Positions 48,297-57,804 of a DNA stretch of 64,000 nucleotides are shown in pieces. The notes under the pieces are model-generated. The model did no database searches. It was not told the origin of the DNA and saw only the letters and a program-made list of their open reading frames with translations. Position 1 is the first letter of the stretch; each line of letters opens with the position of its first letter. This DNA is from Neptunicoccus sediminis. GTDB lineage: Bacteria; Pseudomonadota; Alphaproteobacteria; Rhodobacterales; Rhodobacteraceae. A program made the translations under genes and the position numbers. The DNA lies in the NCBI RefSeq assembly GCF_001719615.1, contig NZ_MDVX01000002.1, forward strand, positions 1-64,000, in the 5' to 3' direction.

Positions 48297-50111
48297 CTAT
48301 TCTTCATACCACCAGACATCCGGCAGAAACCCCGTCCAGTCGCCATAGACCGGCAGGCGTTCGGGGTAATGCAATTTCGCATCATGGGCGAGAAAGCTGA
48401 CCGGATTATACCAGATCGGGATCACATAGCGCCCTGCTGTCAGCACACGATCCAAAGCCCGCACCGCCGCGTTGAATACCTCCGCATCGCGGGTTTCCAA
48501 CATTGTGTCGATCATCGCTTCGGCGGCGGCGCTGTCCACCCCCATATAGTTCCGCGTTCCCGGTGTGGTGACACCGTCCCGCCCCCAATACAACCGTTGC
48601 TCGTTGCCCGGTGACAGGGACATATATCGGGTGAAATGCACCATATCGTAATCATAATCCTTGAGCCGCTCACGGTGCTGCACCGGATCAATCAGCTTTA
48701 GCCGCGCGTCAATCCCGAGCCGTTTGAGCGCATCTACGAATATCCCCATGATCGCTTCGTGTTCGGTGGCGGTGTTTTTAAGAAGGATTTCAAAGGCAAA
48801 AGGTTTGCCCGCGTCATTCACCAACACGCCGTTTTTTATCTGCCAGCCTGCCTGCTCCAGCAGTTTGGCGGCTTTGCGAAGATTGCTCCGGTTGCGCCCC
48901 GACCCGTCGGATTTGGGCAGTTGATACCCTGTTAGCGTATCTTCGGGCAGGCTGTCGGCAAAGGGGGCAAGCAGCTCGCGCACCGCTGCGTCCGCTTCCC
49001 CATCCTTCATGGACAACTGGCTGTTGGCAAAATAGCTGGTGATACGGGGCAGACTGCCGCCGTTCAGCGCCTGATTGATAAATTCAAAGTTGAAAGCGTG
49101 CATCATCGCATCGCGCACCCGAATATCGGCAAAAATCTCCCGTCGGGTGTTCATGACAAATCCGGTCATGCCAGTGGGTCTGGCATGGGGTATCTCTGAT
49201 TTTACAATCGCCCCGGAGGTCGCTGCCGGAAAATTATACGCCTCCGCCCAACGTTGCGCATTCCCTTCGCGAAACACCGACAGCGCGCCTGCCTTGAAGG
49301 CCTCAAAAATCACGCTCTGGTCGGTATAATAATCATATTTCACCACATCCAGATTGTGTTTCCCTGCGTTAAAGCCCAGATCATTGCCCCAGTAATCGCG
49401 ATTGCGTTTGAAACTGACAAAGCGCCCCGCTTCGAAATCGCCAATCACATAAGGGCCTGATCCGGTGATCGGCTGCAAACCGCTTTCGTCAAACGCGCGG
49501 TCGTCCCAATCCGCCTTGCGCAAGACAGGGCGCAGGCCAAGGATCATCGGCAATTCCCGATCCGGCGTGTTAAACGTAAACTTCACACTGCGCGGGCCGG
49601 TAATTTCAGAGCTGGCCACCTTGCCCCAACTGTTCAGATAGCGCGGATGCCCCTTGGTCCCCAGCGTTTCAAACGACCAGATCACATCCTGCGGCGTGAC
49701 CGGATCGCCATTGGAAAACCGCGCCTCTTTGCGCAGGGTAAACTCCACAAAAGAGCGCGCGTCATCGGTTTCAACCGTTTCCGCCAGCAACCCGTAAAGG
49801 GTAAAGGGTTCGTCATAGCTCTGCCCGAGCAGGCTTTCTACCACATGGGTGCGAATCCCCCAAGGTGCTTCGCCCTTCAGGATGTAGGGATTAAGCGAGT
49901 CAAAACCGCCCGGCTCCGCCAGAACAATGGTTCCGCCCTGTGGCGCGTCCGGATTCGCGTAAGGCAGCGACTCATACCCCGCTGGAAGGGCCGGTTTGCC
50001 GTACATCGCAAGACCATGTTGCGGCGCAGCGAGGGCGAAATGCGGTGTAACCAAGGCAAGCCCTGCCATAATGGATACAATTCTACAGGTTCTACAGATC
50101 AGACGTGACAT
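48297..50111 (-). CDS. Extracellular solute-binding protein, family 5 (YejA-like)
   Basis: The 604-residue periplasmic protein has an N-terminal signal ending near A-L-A-A-P. The family 5 hallmarks F-S-N-G-D-P-V-T-P-Q-D-V-I-W-S and the D-Y-D-M-V-H-F-T-R near the C-terminus match YejA/microcin-C-type binding proteins. It should deliver a peptide-like ligand to an ABC transporter. No permease genes are adjacent. Start 50111 gives M-S-R-L-I-C-R-T, and an upstream longer ORF begins at 50264. Confidence 0.88.
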   Translation of the reverse strand: MSRLICRTCRIVSIMAGLALVTPHFALAAPQHGLAMYGKPALPAGYESLPYANPDAPQGGTIVLAEPGGFDSLNPYILKGEAPWGIRTHVVESLLGQSYDEPFTLYGLLAETVETDDARSFVEFTLRKEARFSNGDPVTPQDVIWSFETLGTKGHPRYLNSWGKVASSEITGPRSVKFTFNTPDRELPMILGLRPVLRKADWDDRAFDESGLQPITGSGPYVIGDFEAGRFVSFKRNRDYWGNDLGFNAGKHNLDVVKYDYYTDQSVIFEAFKAGALSVFREGNAQRWAEAYNFPAATSGAIVKSEIPHARPTGMTGFVMNTRREIFADIRVRDAMMHAFNFEFINQALNGGSLPRITSYFANSQLSMKDGEADAAVRELLAPFADSLPEDTLTGYQLPKSDGSGRNRSNLRKAAKLLEQAGWQIKNGVLVNDAGKPFAFEILLKNTATEHEAIMGIFVDALKRLGIDARLKLIDPVQHRERLKDYDYDMVHFTRYMSLSPGNEQRLYWGRDGVTTPGTRNYMGVDSAAAEAMIDTMLETRDAEVFNAAVRALDRVLTAGRYVIPIWYNPVSFLAHDAKLHYPERLPVYGDWTGFLPDVWWYEE

Positions 50112-50188
50112 CGGCGCAACATTACACTCTCGGTTTGGTGTTTTTCCATATGTATCAAGCCTGTCGGAGAAATACTTCAAAATTCTAC

Positions 50189-50217
50189 TTGGCGGAAGGA
50201 TCGGGATTTTGTATAAC
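50189..50217 (+). promoter_or_regulatory. Strong sigma-70-type promoter for a candidate sRNA
   Basis: TTGGCG (50189-50194), a 17-bp spacer and TATAAC (50212-50217) predict a start near 50224. No coding gene follows on this strand for over 500 bp. Confidence 0.6.
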
Positions 50218-50223
50218 ATCCTT

Positions 50224-50300
50224 ACTGCTCGATAGGTTTCTTGCCTGTATGAAACCTGCCTCAATAACTTAACGCCCTCCTTGTGAGGGCGTTTTTTTTT
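50224..50300 (+). ncRNA. Candidate small RNA of about 75 nt
   Basis: The predicted transcript has hairpin 1, AGGTTTC (50234-50240) with GAAACCT (50251-50257), and then the terminator hairpin AACGCCCTC/GAGGGCGTT (50271-50292) followed by nine T. A promoter of good quality sits at the right distance upstream. No homology to a named sRNA was recognised. It lies divergently from the solute-binding protein gene. Confidence 0.6.
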
Positions 50301-50743
50301 GCTCCGTTATCTCTGTGGAACCAAACATGCCCGCCGGAATCCCCTTATTCCATTGACGCTATGGCGGTTTCCACAAAGTCGGCGGTCAATTTTGCAGCCC
50401 CCTGTCAGACGTAACCAAAAGCAAAAATATCCGGCGCAAGCCCGCCTTTTGAAGAATCGAATCTCTCTCGTCAACCATTGGCGCAGGGTTCGGATTCACA
50501 ATAATTTGAGAAAATTGAACTAAATACCTCCGGTTGAAATCTTCGGAATCCCGGCCGGTTTCCCTTGGTTAACAGAGTCTTAACAAGCTGAGTGCAAGTT
50601 GCCCCCATTGCCATCACAACACCCCCGCGTCACACGCAGGGATTTTGTGCTTCAACCGGCCTGTTTTGGTGATCCGCTTGAACATGACCGGCTTGGGGCG
50701 TATCCCCGTCCCGTCTAGCATTCAATTAATACAGGCAGGTTCC
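50301..50743. other. Gene-free stretch upstream of the AMP-dependent ligase
   Basis: I see no credible coding region. The only site of note is a perfect CtrA box (50569-50584). The rest is low in recognisable structure. Confidence 0.5.
50569..50584 (+). promoter_or_regulatory. Perfect CtrA box containing a GANTC site
   Basis: TTAA-CAGAGTC-TTAAC matches the CtrA consensus TTAA-N7-TTAAC exactly. GAGTC within the spacer is a CcrM methylation motif. It is 160 bp upstream of the AMP-dependent ligase gene. Confidence 0.6.
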
Positions 50744-52246
50744 ATGTCCCACACAGCAATTTTCGACCAAGGTGGCCCCGCACCTTGCCCCGCGCCTTTC
50801 AACCTCGCCGAATATGTACTGGCCGCAGGTGCTGATGATGCCATTGCGCTGGAAGTGATCGGAGAAACCACCACCCGCTGGCGCTATGCCGATCTGCGGG
50901 ATGCGGTCTGGCGGACCGCCGGAGGATTGCTCGACACCGGACTGAAGGAAGGCGACCGCCTGTTGCTGCGGGTCGGCAATGATGCGGCGTTTCCGGTGCT
51001 GTTTCTTGCGGCGATTGCTGTCGGGATCGTGCCTGTGCCCACCTCTGCCCTGCTGACCGAACCCGAAGTGCGCAGCATTGTAGCAGAGCTGGAACCGGAT
51101 CTTGTGGCCTTTGCCGGTGGGCTGGAGCCGATTGCAAATCTTGGTGTCCCAACGCTTGATGCCGCCGGAGTAGCGCGGTTGCGCAGCGCCGAGCCTGCGG
51201 CCCCTGTGACCGGTGATGCGGACCGGCTGGCCTATATGATCTACACCTCCGGCACCTCTGGCAAGCCGCGTGCGGTCATGCATGCCCATCGCGCAGTTTG
51301 GGCGCGGCGGATGATGTGGGACGGCTGGTACGGCTTGCGTGCGGATGATCGCATGTTGCACGCGGGCGCGTTTAACTGGACCTATACGCTGGGCACGGGG
51401 CTACTGGACCCTTGGGCCATCGGTGCCACCGCAATGGTTTACACCGGCCCGCCGGATCGCAGCATCTGGGGCAAACTGGTGGCAGAGCATCGCGCAACCA
51501 TCTTTGCCGCCGCCCCCGGTGTTTATCGCCAGATCGTGGAATCCGGTGCCAGCGGCTTCGACGGGTTGCGCCACGGGCTGAGTGCGGGAGAAAAAATGCC
51601 CGCTGCAGTTCTGGCGGCGTGGCAGGAACAGACCGGAAAACAGGTTTACGAGGCATTGGGCATGAGCGAAGTTTCCACTTTTGTCTCGTCCAGCCCGAAT
51701 GTTCCCCCGAAATCCGGCACCTCCGGTCGGGTGCAACAGGGCCGCCGTGTGGCGGTTCTGGGCACAGACGGTCCGGTAGAGGCAGAACAGCCCGGCGTCT
51801 TGGCTGTGCATCGCTCCGATCCCGGCCTGATGCTGGGGTATTTGGGTCAACCTTCTGAAACAGAAGCCAAATTTCAGGGCGACTGGTTTGTTACCGGAGA
51901 CACGGTCTCTATGGATCAGGACGGCTATATCACCTATCTCGGTCGGGACGACGACATGATGAATGCAGGCGGCTACCGTGTGTCCCCCCTCGAAGTGGAG
52001 GCCGCAATGCTGGCCTGTGAGGGCGTTGAACAGGCCGCCGCCGCCGAAGTTGAGGTCCGTGCCGGCGTGCGCGTTATCGCCGGTTTCTATGTGGGCCCAC
52101 GGGATCTGGAAATGTTGCTTACAGAAAAATGCGGGCAGGCGCTGGCAAAATACAAACAGCCGCGTATGTTTGTGCGAATGGACACGCTCCCCACGGGGGC
52201 CAACAACAAGGTGCAGCGCAAGGCGTTGCGCGACTGGAAGGTCTAG
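50744..52246 (+). CDS. AMP-dependent acyl-CoA ligase (benzoate-CoA ligase-like)
   Basis: The 500-residue ANL-superfamily enzyme has A3-type motif M-I-Y-T-S-G-T-S-G-K-P-R-A-V, A-L-G-M-S-E-V-S-T, W-F-V-T-G-D-T and G-R-D-D-D-M-M-N-A-G-G-Y-R-V-S-P-L-E-V-E. The C-terminal Lys sits in N-N-K-V-Q-R-K-A-L. It adenylates a carboxylic acid and transfers it to CoA; the acid is unknown. ATG 50744 has GCAGG upstream at a good distance. A longer ORF begins at 50645. Confidence 0.88.
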   Translation: MSHTAIFDQGGPAPCPAPFNLAEYVLAAGADDAIALEVIGETTTRWRYADLRDAVWRTAGGLLDTGLKEGDRLLLRVGNDAAFPVLFLAAIAVGIVPVPTSALLTEPEVRSIVAELEPDLVAFAGGLEPIANLGVPTLDAAGVARLRSAEPAAPVTGDADRLAYMIYTSGTSGKPRAVMHAHRAVWARRMMWDGWYGLRADDRMLHAGAFNWTYTLGTGLLDPWAIGATAMVYTGPPDRSIWGKLVAEHRATIFAAAPGVYRQIVESGASGFDGLRHGLSAGEKMPAAVLAAWQEQTGKQVYEALGMSEVSTFVSSSPNVPPKSGTSGRVQQGRRVAVLGTDGPVEAEQPGVLAVHRSDPGLMLGYLGQPSETEAKFQGDWFVTGDTVSMDQDGYITYLGRDDDMMNAGGYRVSPLEVEAAMLACEGVEQAAAAEVEVRAGVRVIAGFYVGPRDLEMLLTEKCGQALAKYKQPRMFVRMDTLPTGANNKVQRKALRDWKV

Positions 52247-52339
52247 ACCCTTGGCACGCGCCGGGGACGACGCCTGTTTGCGAAACATCGCGCCTGTCGG
52301 AACGAAACCGGCCCGCCGCGCCTAAGTGATTGAAACAAC

Positions 52340-52987
52340 ATGACGAAACTCGACATAATCTCTGATCCGATTTGCCCGTGGTGCTATATCGGCAAAACCA
52401 AACTGGACCGTGCGCTGGAAAAACATCCGGACCACGATCTGGTGGTCGAATGGCATCCCTTCCAGTTGAACCCCACCATGCCCGCCGAGGGCATGGACCG
52501 GCGCGAATATCTGGAGACGAAATTCGGTGGCAAGGAAGGCGCCGTCAAAACCTATGGCGCGATTGCCCAAGCCGCCGAAGATGCAGGAATCGACATCAAT
52601 TTTGAGGGTATCAAGCGCACGCCAAGCACGCTGAACGCCCACCGTCTGCTGCACTGGGCCGCGCTGGAGGGCCACCAGAATGCTGTGGTGGACCGCCTGT
52701 TCAAAGCCTATTTCAAAGAAGGTCAGGATATTTCGGACGTGGATGTGCTAGTGGACATCGCATCGGGTGTCGGCATGGACGGCGCGGTTGTGCGCCGCTT
52801 GCTGGACGGGGATCAGGACACCAAGGAAATTCAGGAACGGGACGCAGCAGCCCGCGAACGGGGCGTGTCCGGCGTACCCTGTTTCATTATCGGCAAACAT
52901 TATGTGGTTCAGGGGGCCCAGCCTACGGAACTATGGGAAAAAGTGATTAAGGAAATCAGCGACGCCCACGACAAGGCCGGTTCGTAA
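52340..52987 (+). CDS. DsbA-family oxidoreductase (FrnE-like)
   Basis: The 215-residue thioredoxin-fold protein has C-P-W-C in D-P-I-C-P-W-C-Y-I-G near the N-terminus, the cis-Pro loop V-S-G-V-P-C-F and no signal peptide, so it is cytosolic. FrnE-like proteins are 2-hydroxychromene-2-carboxylate isomerase/DsbA relatives. It lies 93 bp after the ligase gene on the same strand. Confidence 0.9.
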   Translation: MTKLDIISDPICPWCYIGKTKLDRALEKHPDHDLVVEWHPFQLNPTMPAEGMDRREYLETKFGGKEGAVKTYGAIAQAAEDAGIDINFEGIKRTPSTLNAHRLLHWAALEGHQNAVVDRLFKAYFKEGQDISDVDVLVDIASGVGMDGAVVRRLLDGDQDTKEIQERDAAARERGVSGVPCFIIGKHYVVQGAQPTELWEKVIKEISDAHDKAGS

Positions 52988-53051
52988 CAGATACGATCCC
53001 TGAAATTTTATCCGGTGTAGGCCCGCCTGCCCCGTCTTTTGGAGTCCTCAT

Positions 53052-54248
53052 ATGGGAAAACGCCTTGCGTTGCCTGAATTTATCCTGCTGACTGCGCTGT
53101 TGTTCTCGCTTATCGCTTTTGGCACGGATGCGATGCTGCCGGCTTTTGGCCAGATGGCGGCGGATCTGAACACAAGCAACGCAAACCGCGTGCAACTGGT
53201 TGTGGCGGCGTTTGTTCTTGGCACCGGATGCGGACAGTTGATCAGTGGCCCGCTTTCCGATGCCATCGGCCGCAAGCCGGTGTTGCTTGGCGGAATCGGC
53301 GTGTTTATTCTGACCAGCTTTTGGGCGTGGGGCAGCCAGTCTCTTGAGATGTTGCTACTGGCCCGTTTAATTCAGGGGCTGGGCATTTCGGCCCCCCGCA
53401 CCGTGGGCATGGCGATGGTGCGTGACCTCTACTCTGGTCGTCAGATGGCCCGCGTTGTATCACTGGCGATGATGATGTTCGTGCTGGTGCCTGCTGTCGC
53501 GCCGCTGATCGGTCAGGGCATCATGCTGGCGTTTGGCTGGCGGGCGATTTTCATGTCCTTTGTGGTGCTGGGCTGCGCGGTCGGGCTGTGGCTGTGGATC
53601 CGCCAAGAGGAGACCCACATTCCCGAAAGGCGCCGCCCCATGCGGGTGGCCACACTGGTTTCCGCGGCCAGAGAAATGGCACGATCCAGACGTGTTGTGG
53701 TGTCCCTGCTGGTTTTGTGCATGTCCTACGCCATTGTTTTCTCTTACATTTCCAGCGCACAACAGCTCTTTGTGGTCTGGCTGGACGCAGGCGCACGTTT
53801 TCCTTTCTACTTTGCCATCATCGCGCTGGTGTCCGGCTCTGCCAGTGCGTTGAACGCGGCTTTGGTGGTGCGTCTGGGCATGTGGTTGCTAAGCACAATA
53901 GGGCTCGCGCTGCTCGCGGTCGGGTCGATCAGCGTCGGAACCCTCATCGCGTCGGGCGTGATTTCCGGCGATGCTTTGCTTTACGTGGTGATCGGCTGGT
54001 CGATGATGTTGTTCTTTCTCAGCGGGCTGGTGTTTTCCAACGTAAACGCCTTCGCAATGGAGCCGATGGGCCATATCGCAGGCACCGCCAGCGCCATCAT
54101 CGGGTCGCTGTCCACATTGGCGAGCATCGTGATCGCGGTGCCGATCGGGCAAATGTTTGACGGAACCGGTCTACCCCTGATGTTCGGGGTCGGTACCTGC
54201 GCTGCAATCGGATTTCTGCTGAATTTGGTTAACCCACGCACGGTTTGA
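53052..54248 (+). CDS. Bcr/CflA-type MFS drug efflux transporter
   Basis: The 398-residue protein has 12 predicted helices. The loop 2-3 motif is G-P-L-S-D-A-I-G-R-K-P-V, and the motif-C-like region is in L-I-Q-G-L-G-I-S-A-P-R. The family exports bicyclomycin, chloramphenicol or similar compounds in E. coli. The substrate here is unknown. Good ribosome-binding site GGAGTC. Confidence 0.9.
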   Translation: MGKRLALPEFILLTALLFSLIAFGTDAMLPAFGQMAADLNTSNANRVQLVVAAFVLGTGCGQLISGPLSDAIGRKPVLLGGIGVFILTSFWAWGSQSLEMLLLARLIQGLGISAPRTVGMAMVRDLYSGRQMARVVSLAMMMFVLVPAVAPLIGQGIMLAFGWRAIFMSFVVLGCAVGLWLWIRQEETHIPERRRPMRVATLVSAAREMARSRRVVVSLLVLCMSYAIVFSYISSAQQLFVVWLDAGARFPFYFAIIALVSGSASALNAALVVRLGMWLLSTIGLALLAVGSISVGTLIASGVISGDALLYVVIGWSMMLFFLSGLVFSNVNAFAMEPMGHIAGTASAIIGSLSTLASIVIAVPIGQMFDGTGLPLMFGVGTCAAIGFLLNLVNPRTV

Positions 54249-54273
54249 ACGCACGTTCTGAGGTGGTGGGGTT

Positions 54274-54293
54274 GGTCGGGCTTAAGCCCGACC
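54274..54293. repeat. 20-bp perfect palindrome between convergent genes
   Basis: GGTCGGGCTT followed by AAGCCCGACC is a perfect uninterrupted palindrome. It lies between the MFS gene and mfd, which converge. It could serve as a shared terminator or be a REP-like element, and lacks an adjacent T run. Confidence 0.7.
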
Positions 54294-54303
54294 TACGGTC
54301 CAA

Positions 54304-57300
54304 TTATGCTTTGGCTTGCGCGGCGAGATCGCGGGCGATGATATAGGCACCCTTGATCTTGGTGTCGTCCTTGGACCAGTCGCGGCGTACGATAATCTTG
54401 TTGTCCTTCACTTTCGCCGTGCCATTCTGCTTTTGCAAAAACTCCACCAGCCCCGCCGGATTTGCGAATTTGTCATTGTGGAACTGGATCACAGCGCCTT
54501 TCGGCCCGCCGTCCAGCTTGGCAATGCCCGCCCGTTTGCACATGGATTTCACCCGCACAATCCGCAACAGCGTATTCACCTCGGAGGGCAGCTTGCCAAA
54601 GCGGTCGATCAGCTCGGCTGCAAACCCCTCCAGCTCCACCTTGGTGGTCAGAGAGGACAGGCGCCGGTACAACCCGAGCCGCACATCCAGATCGGGAACG
54701 AAACTTTCGGGGATTAACACCGGCACGCCCAGATTGATCTGCGGCGACCATGTGCCGCCATCATCCGAAAGCCCCTCCATCTCGCCCGCCTTCATCTTGG
54801 CAATCGCCTCTTGCAGCATCTCTTGATAAAGCTCGAACCCCACTTCGCGCACATGGCCCGACTGTTCATCGCCCAGCAGGTTCCCTGCCCCGCGAATATC
54901 AAGATCCTGCGACGCCAGCGTAAAGCCCGCGCCCAGCGAATCGAGACTCCCCAGCACCCGCAGCCGTTTTTCTGCATTTGCGGTCAACGGCTTGCGTGGT
55001 TTGGTGGTCAGATAGGCATAGGCACGGGTTTTGGACCGCCCGACCCGTCCGCGTATCTGGTAGAGCTGCGACAGGCCGAACATATCAGCGCGGTAGATGA
55101 TCATCGTGTTGGCTGTGGGAATATCCAGTCCCGACTCTACGATGGTTGTGGCCAGCAGCACATCGTATTTGCCGTCGTAAAAAGCGTTCATCCGGTCGTC
55201 CAGCTCTCCGGCGGCCATCTGGCCGTTCGCGGTGATAAAGCTGACCTCTGGCACCTGCGTTTTCAGGAACTCCTCAATCTCGGCCAGATCGGACACGCGG
55301 GGCACCACAAAGAAGGACTGCCCGCCGCGATAGTGTTCCCGCAACAGGGCCTCGCGGATGGTGATCGTGTCGAACTCCGAGACATAGGTGCGGATCGCCA
55401 GCCGGTCCACCGGCGGCGTACCGATGATCGACAATTCGCGCACGCCCGACAGGGACATCTGCAAGGTGCGCGGGATCGGTGTCGCGGTTAGGGTCAGTAC
55501 ATGCACGTCAGAGCGAAGCTGTTTCAGCCGCTCTTTGTGGGTCACGCCGAAATGCTGCTCCTCGTCGATCACCAGCAGGCCGAGGTTGGCGAATTTGATG
55601 CCCTTGGCCAACAGCGCATGGGTGCCTATCACGATCTCAACACTGCCGTCGGCCATGCCCTGACGGGTCGCCTCTGCGTCCTTGGCGCTGACAAAGCGCG
55701 AAAGCTGGCGCACCCGGATGCCTGTATTGCGGAACCGTTCGGCAAAGGATTTATAGTGCTGACGTGCCAGCAATGTAGTCGGCGCAATGATCGCCACCTG
55801 TGTGCCCGCAGAGGCCGCAACAAAGGCCGCACGCAAGGCGACCTCGGTTTTGCCAAAGCCCACATCGCCGCAAATCAGCCGGTCCATGGGGGAACCCGAT
55901 GCCATATCCCCGAGAACATCCTCAATGGCGTGCAACTGGTCGTCGGTTTCTGCATAGGGGAAACGGGCGCAGAATTTGTCCCAGGCCTCGACCGGCGGTT
56001 CCATCACCTCGGCCTTGCGCAAGGCCCGTTCCGCAGCAATCCGGATCAGCTTGTCCGCCATCTCGCGGATGCGTTCCTTCAGCTTGGCCTTTTTCGCCTG
56101 CCACGCGCCGCCCCCCAGACGGTCAAGCATGCCCTCTTCATGGCCAAAGCGGGACAGCAGTTCGATGTTTTCCACCGGCAGATACAGGCGGTCGTTATTG
56201 GCATATTCCAGCAGGATACAATCATGGGGCGCACCCGCCGCCGAAACCGTCTCCAGACCGCGATACCGGCCGACCCCGTGATCCAGATGCACCACCAGAT
56301 CCCCCGGCGTCAGGCTTTGGGCTTCGGTCAGGAAATTATCCGCCCGCCGTTTACGCCGCGGGCTTCGGATCAACCGATCACCCAGCACGTCCTGCTCGGA
56401 AATCACCGTCAGGTCTTTGGCCTCGAACCCCTGCTCCAGCGGCCAAACGGCGAGCGCAACAGCGCCTTTGCCTTTCAGATCACCCAGCTTGGCGATCTCT
56501 ACCGCGCCGTTAATATCCTGATCCGCTAGCAAGCCGCCCAGACGCTCCCGTGCGCCTTCGGAGTAGCTGGCAATCACCACATTGCCCTTTTTCTGGCGCT
56601 CCCTGATGTGATCCGCCAAAGCCCCGAACAGGCTGATGGTTTCCTGCTGGCGTTCCGGCGCAAAACTGCGCCCCAGACGCCCGCCTGCATCGGTGACATT
56701 GGGTCCGGTGCCTTGGGGAAGAACCGAGAACTGTTTCACCGTCAGATCGGTGATTTCCACCTCGAATGCGGCATCATCCAGATAGAGAAGATGGGGCGGA
56801 CAGGGTTTATACACGCTGTCCATGCGGGATTTGTTGCTTAGCGCCTCTTTGCGGGCATCATATTGATCTGCAATGCTTTCCCAGCGGGACAGACGCGCCT
56901 GTGTGGTGCGGTCATCCAGAAACACCTGCGCGTCCGGCAGATAATCGAACAGGGTTTCCATCTTGTCATGAAAGAACGGTGCCCAGTGTTCGATGCCCTG
57001 ATGCTTGCGCCCCGCGCTCACCGCTTCATAGAGCGGATCATCCGTGCCAGCAGCCCCGAATTCAATGCGATAGTTCTGGCGGAACCGCTGGATAGAGGGT
57101 TCGTCCAGAATGACCTCGGACACAGGGGCCAGTTCCAGCCGTTGCAGGGATTCCGTGGTGCGTTGGGTGACAGGATCAAACCGCCGCGCCCCGTCCAGTA
57201 CATCGCCAAACAGGTCCAGTCGCACAGGCCCGCTGTCGCCCGGTGGATAGACATCAATCAAGCCGCCCCGGATCGCAAAATCCCCCGGTTCGGTGACGGT

Positions 57301-57750
57301 GGGCGCCTGCACGAATCCCATACGGGCAAAGAATTCCCGCAGGGCTTTCTCGTCCACCTGACGGCCGACCTCGGCCACGAAACTGGCAGAGTTCAGCGTT
57401 TCTCGGGCCGGCACGCGCTGGGTCACAGCGGCAACGGTGGTCAGAAGGATGAAGGGGCGGTCAAACCCAGCCGCCAGCGCCGCAAGAACCGCCATCCGTG
57501 CTGCAGAAATCTCGGCGTTGGGGGAAACGCGGTCATAAGGCAGACAGTCCCACGCGGGAAAGACAAACACCGGAACCTCTGGCGCGAACAGGCCAAGGGC
57601 TGTGCGCGTTGCGGCCAGTCGGGCGTCATCGCGGGCGATGTGCATCACCGGACCTTTGCCCTCTGCCAGCGCCGATGCCAGCAGATGTGCGTCAAATCCT
57701 TCGGGGGCGCCCCCGATCGTGCGGTGCTTATCGTTATACTGCTGTGCCAT
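54304..57750 (-). CDS. mfd: Transcription-repair coupling factor
   Basis: This 1148-residue protein releases stalled RNA polymerase and recruits UvrA. The N-terminal UvrB-like domain is followed by the RNAP-interacting domain (G-D-L-V-V-H-L-D-H-G-V-G-R-Y), then the motor with G-D-V-G-F-G-K-T-E-V-A, D-E-E-Q-H-F-G-V and R-G-R-V-G-R-S, and a C-terminal TRCF domain. With uvrA in the same window it completes part of nucleotide excision repair. Confidence 0.97.
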   Translation of the reverse strand: MAQQYNDKHRTIGGAPEGFDAHLLASALAEGKGPVMHIARDDARLAATRTALGLFAPEVPVFVFPAWDCLPYDRVSPNAEISAARMAVLAALAAGFDRPFILLTTVAAVTQRVPARETLNSASFVAEVGRQVDEKALREFFARMGFVQAPTVTEPGDFAIRGGLIDVYPPGDSGPVRLDLFGDVLDGARRFDPVTQRTTESLQRLELAPVSEVILDEPSIQRFRQNYRIEFGAAGTDDPLYEAVSAGRKHQGIEHWAPFFHDKMETLFDYLPDAQVFLDDRTTQARLSRWESIADQYDARKEALSNKSRMDSVYKPCPPHLLYLDDAAFEVEITDLTVKQFSVLPQGTGPNVTDAGGRLGRSFAPERQQETISLFGALADHIRERQKKGNVVIASYSEGARERLGGLLADQDINGAVEIAKLGDLKGKGAVALAVWPLEQGFEAKDLTVISEQDVLGDRLIRSPRRKRRADNFLTEAQSLTPGDLVVHLDHGVGRYRGLETVSAAGAPHDCILLEYANNDRLYLPVENIELLSRFGHEEGMLDRLGGGAWQAKKAKLKERIREMADKLIRIAAERALRKAEVMEPPVEAWDKFCARFPYAETDDQLHAIEDVLGDMASGSPMDRLICGDVGFGKTEVALRAAFVAASAGTQVAIIAPTTLLARQHYKSFAERFRNTGIRVRQLSRFVSAKDAEATRQGMADGSVEIVIGTHALLAKGIKFANLGLLVIDEEQHFGVTHKERLKQLRSDVHVLTLTATPIPRTLQMSLSGVRELSIIGTPPVDRLAIRTYVSEFDTITIREALLREHYRGGQSFFVVPRVSDLAEIEEFLKTQVPEVSFITANGQMAAGELDDRMNAFYDGKYDVLLATTIVESGLDIPTANTMIIYRADMFGLSQLYQIRGRVGRSKTRAYAYLTTKPRKPLTANAEKRLRVLGSLDSLGAGFTLASQDLDIRGAGNLLGDEQSGHVREVGFELYQEMLQEAIAKMKAGEMEGLSDDGGTWSPQINLGVPVLIPESFVPDLDVRLGLYRRLSSLTTKVELEGFAAELIDRFGKLPSEVNTLLRIVRVKSMCKRAGIAKLDGGPKGAVIQFHNDKFANPAGLVEFLQKQNGTAKVKDNKIIVRRDWSKDDTKIKGAYIIARDLAAQAKA

Positions 57751-57804
57751 CAGGCGGATTTAGCGCAGCGGGTGACTTCGGACAAGGTGGAAAACCCGGC
57801 CTGC

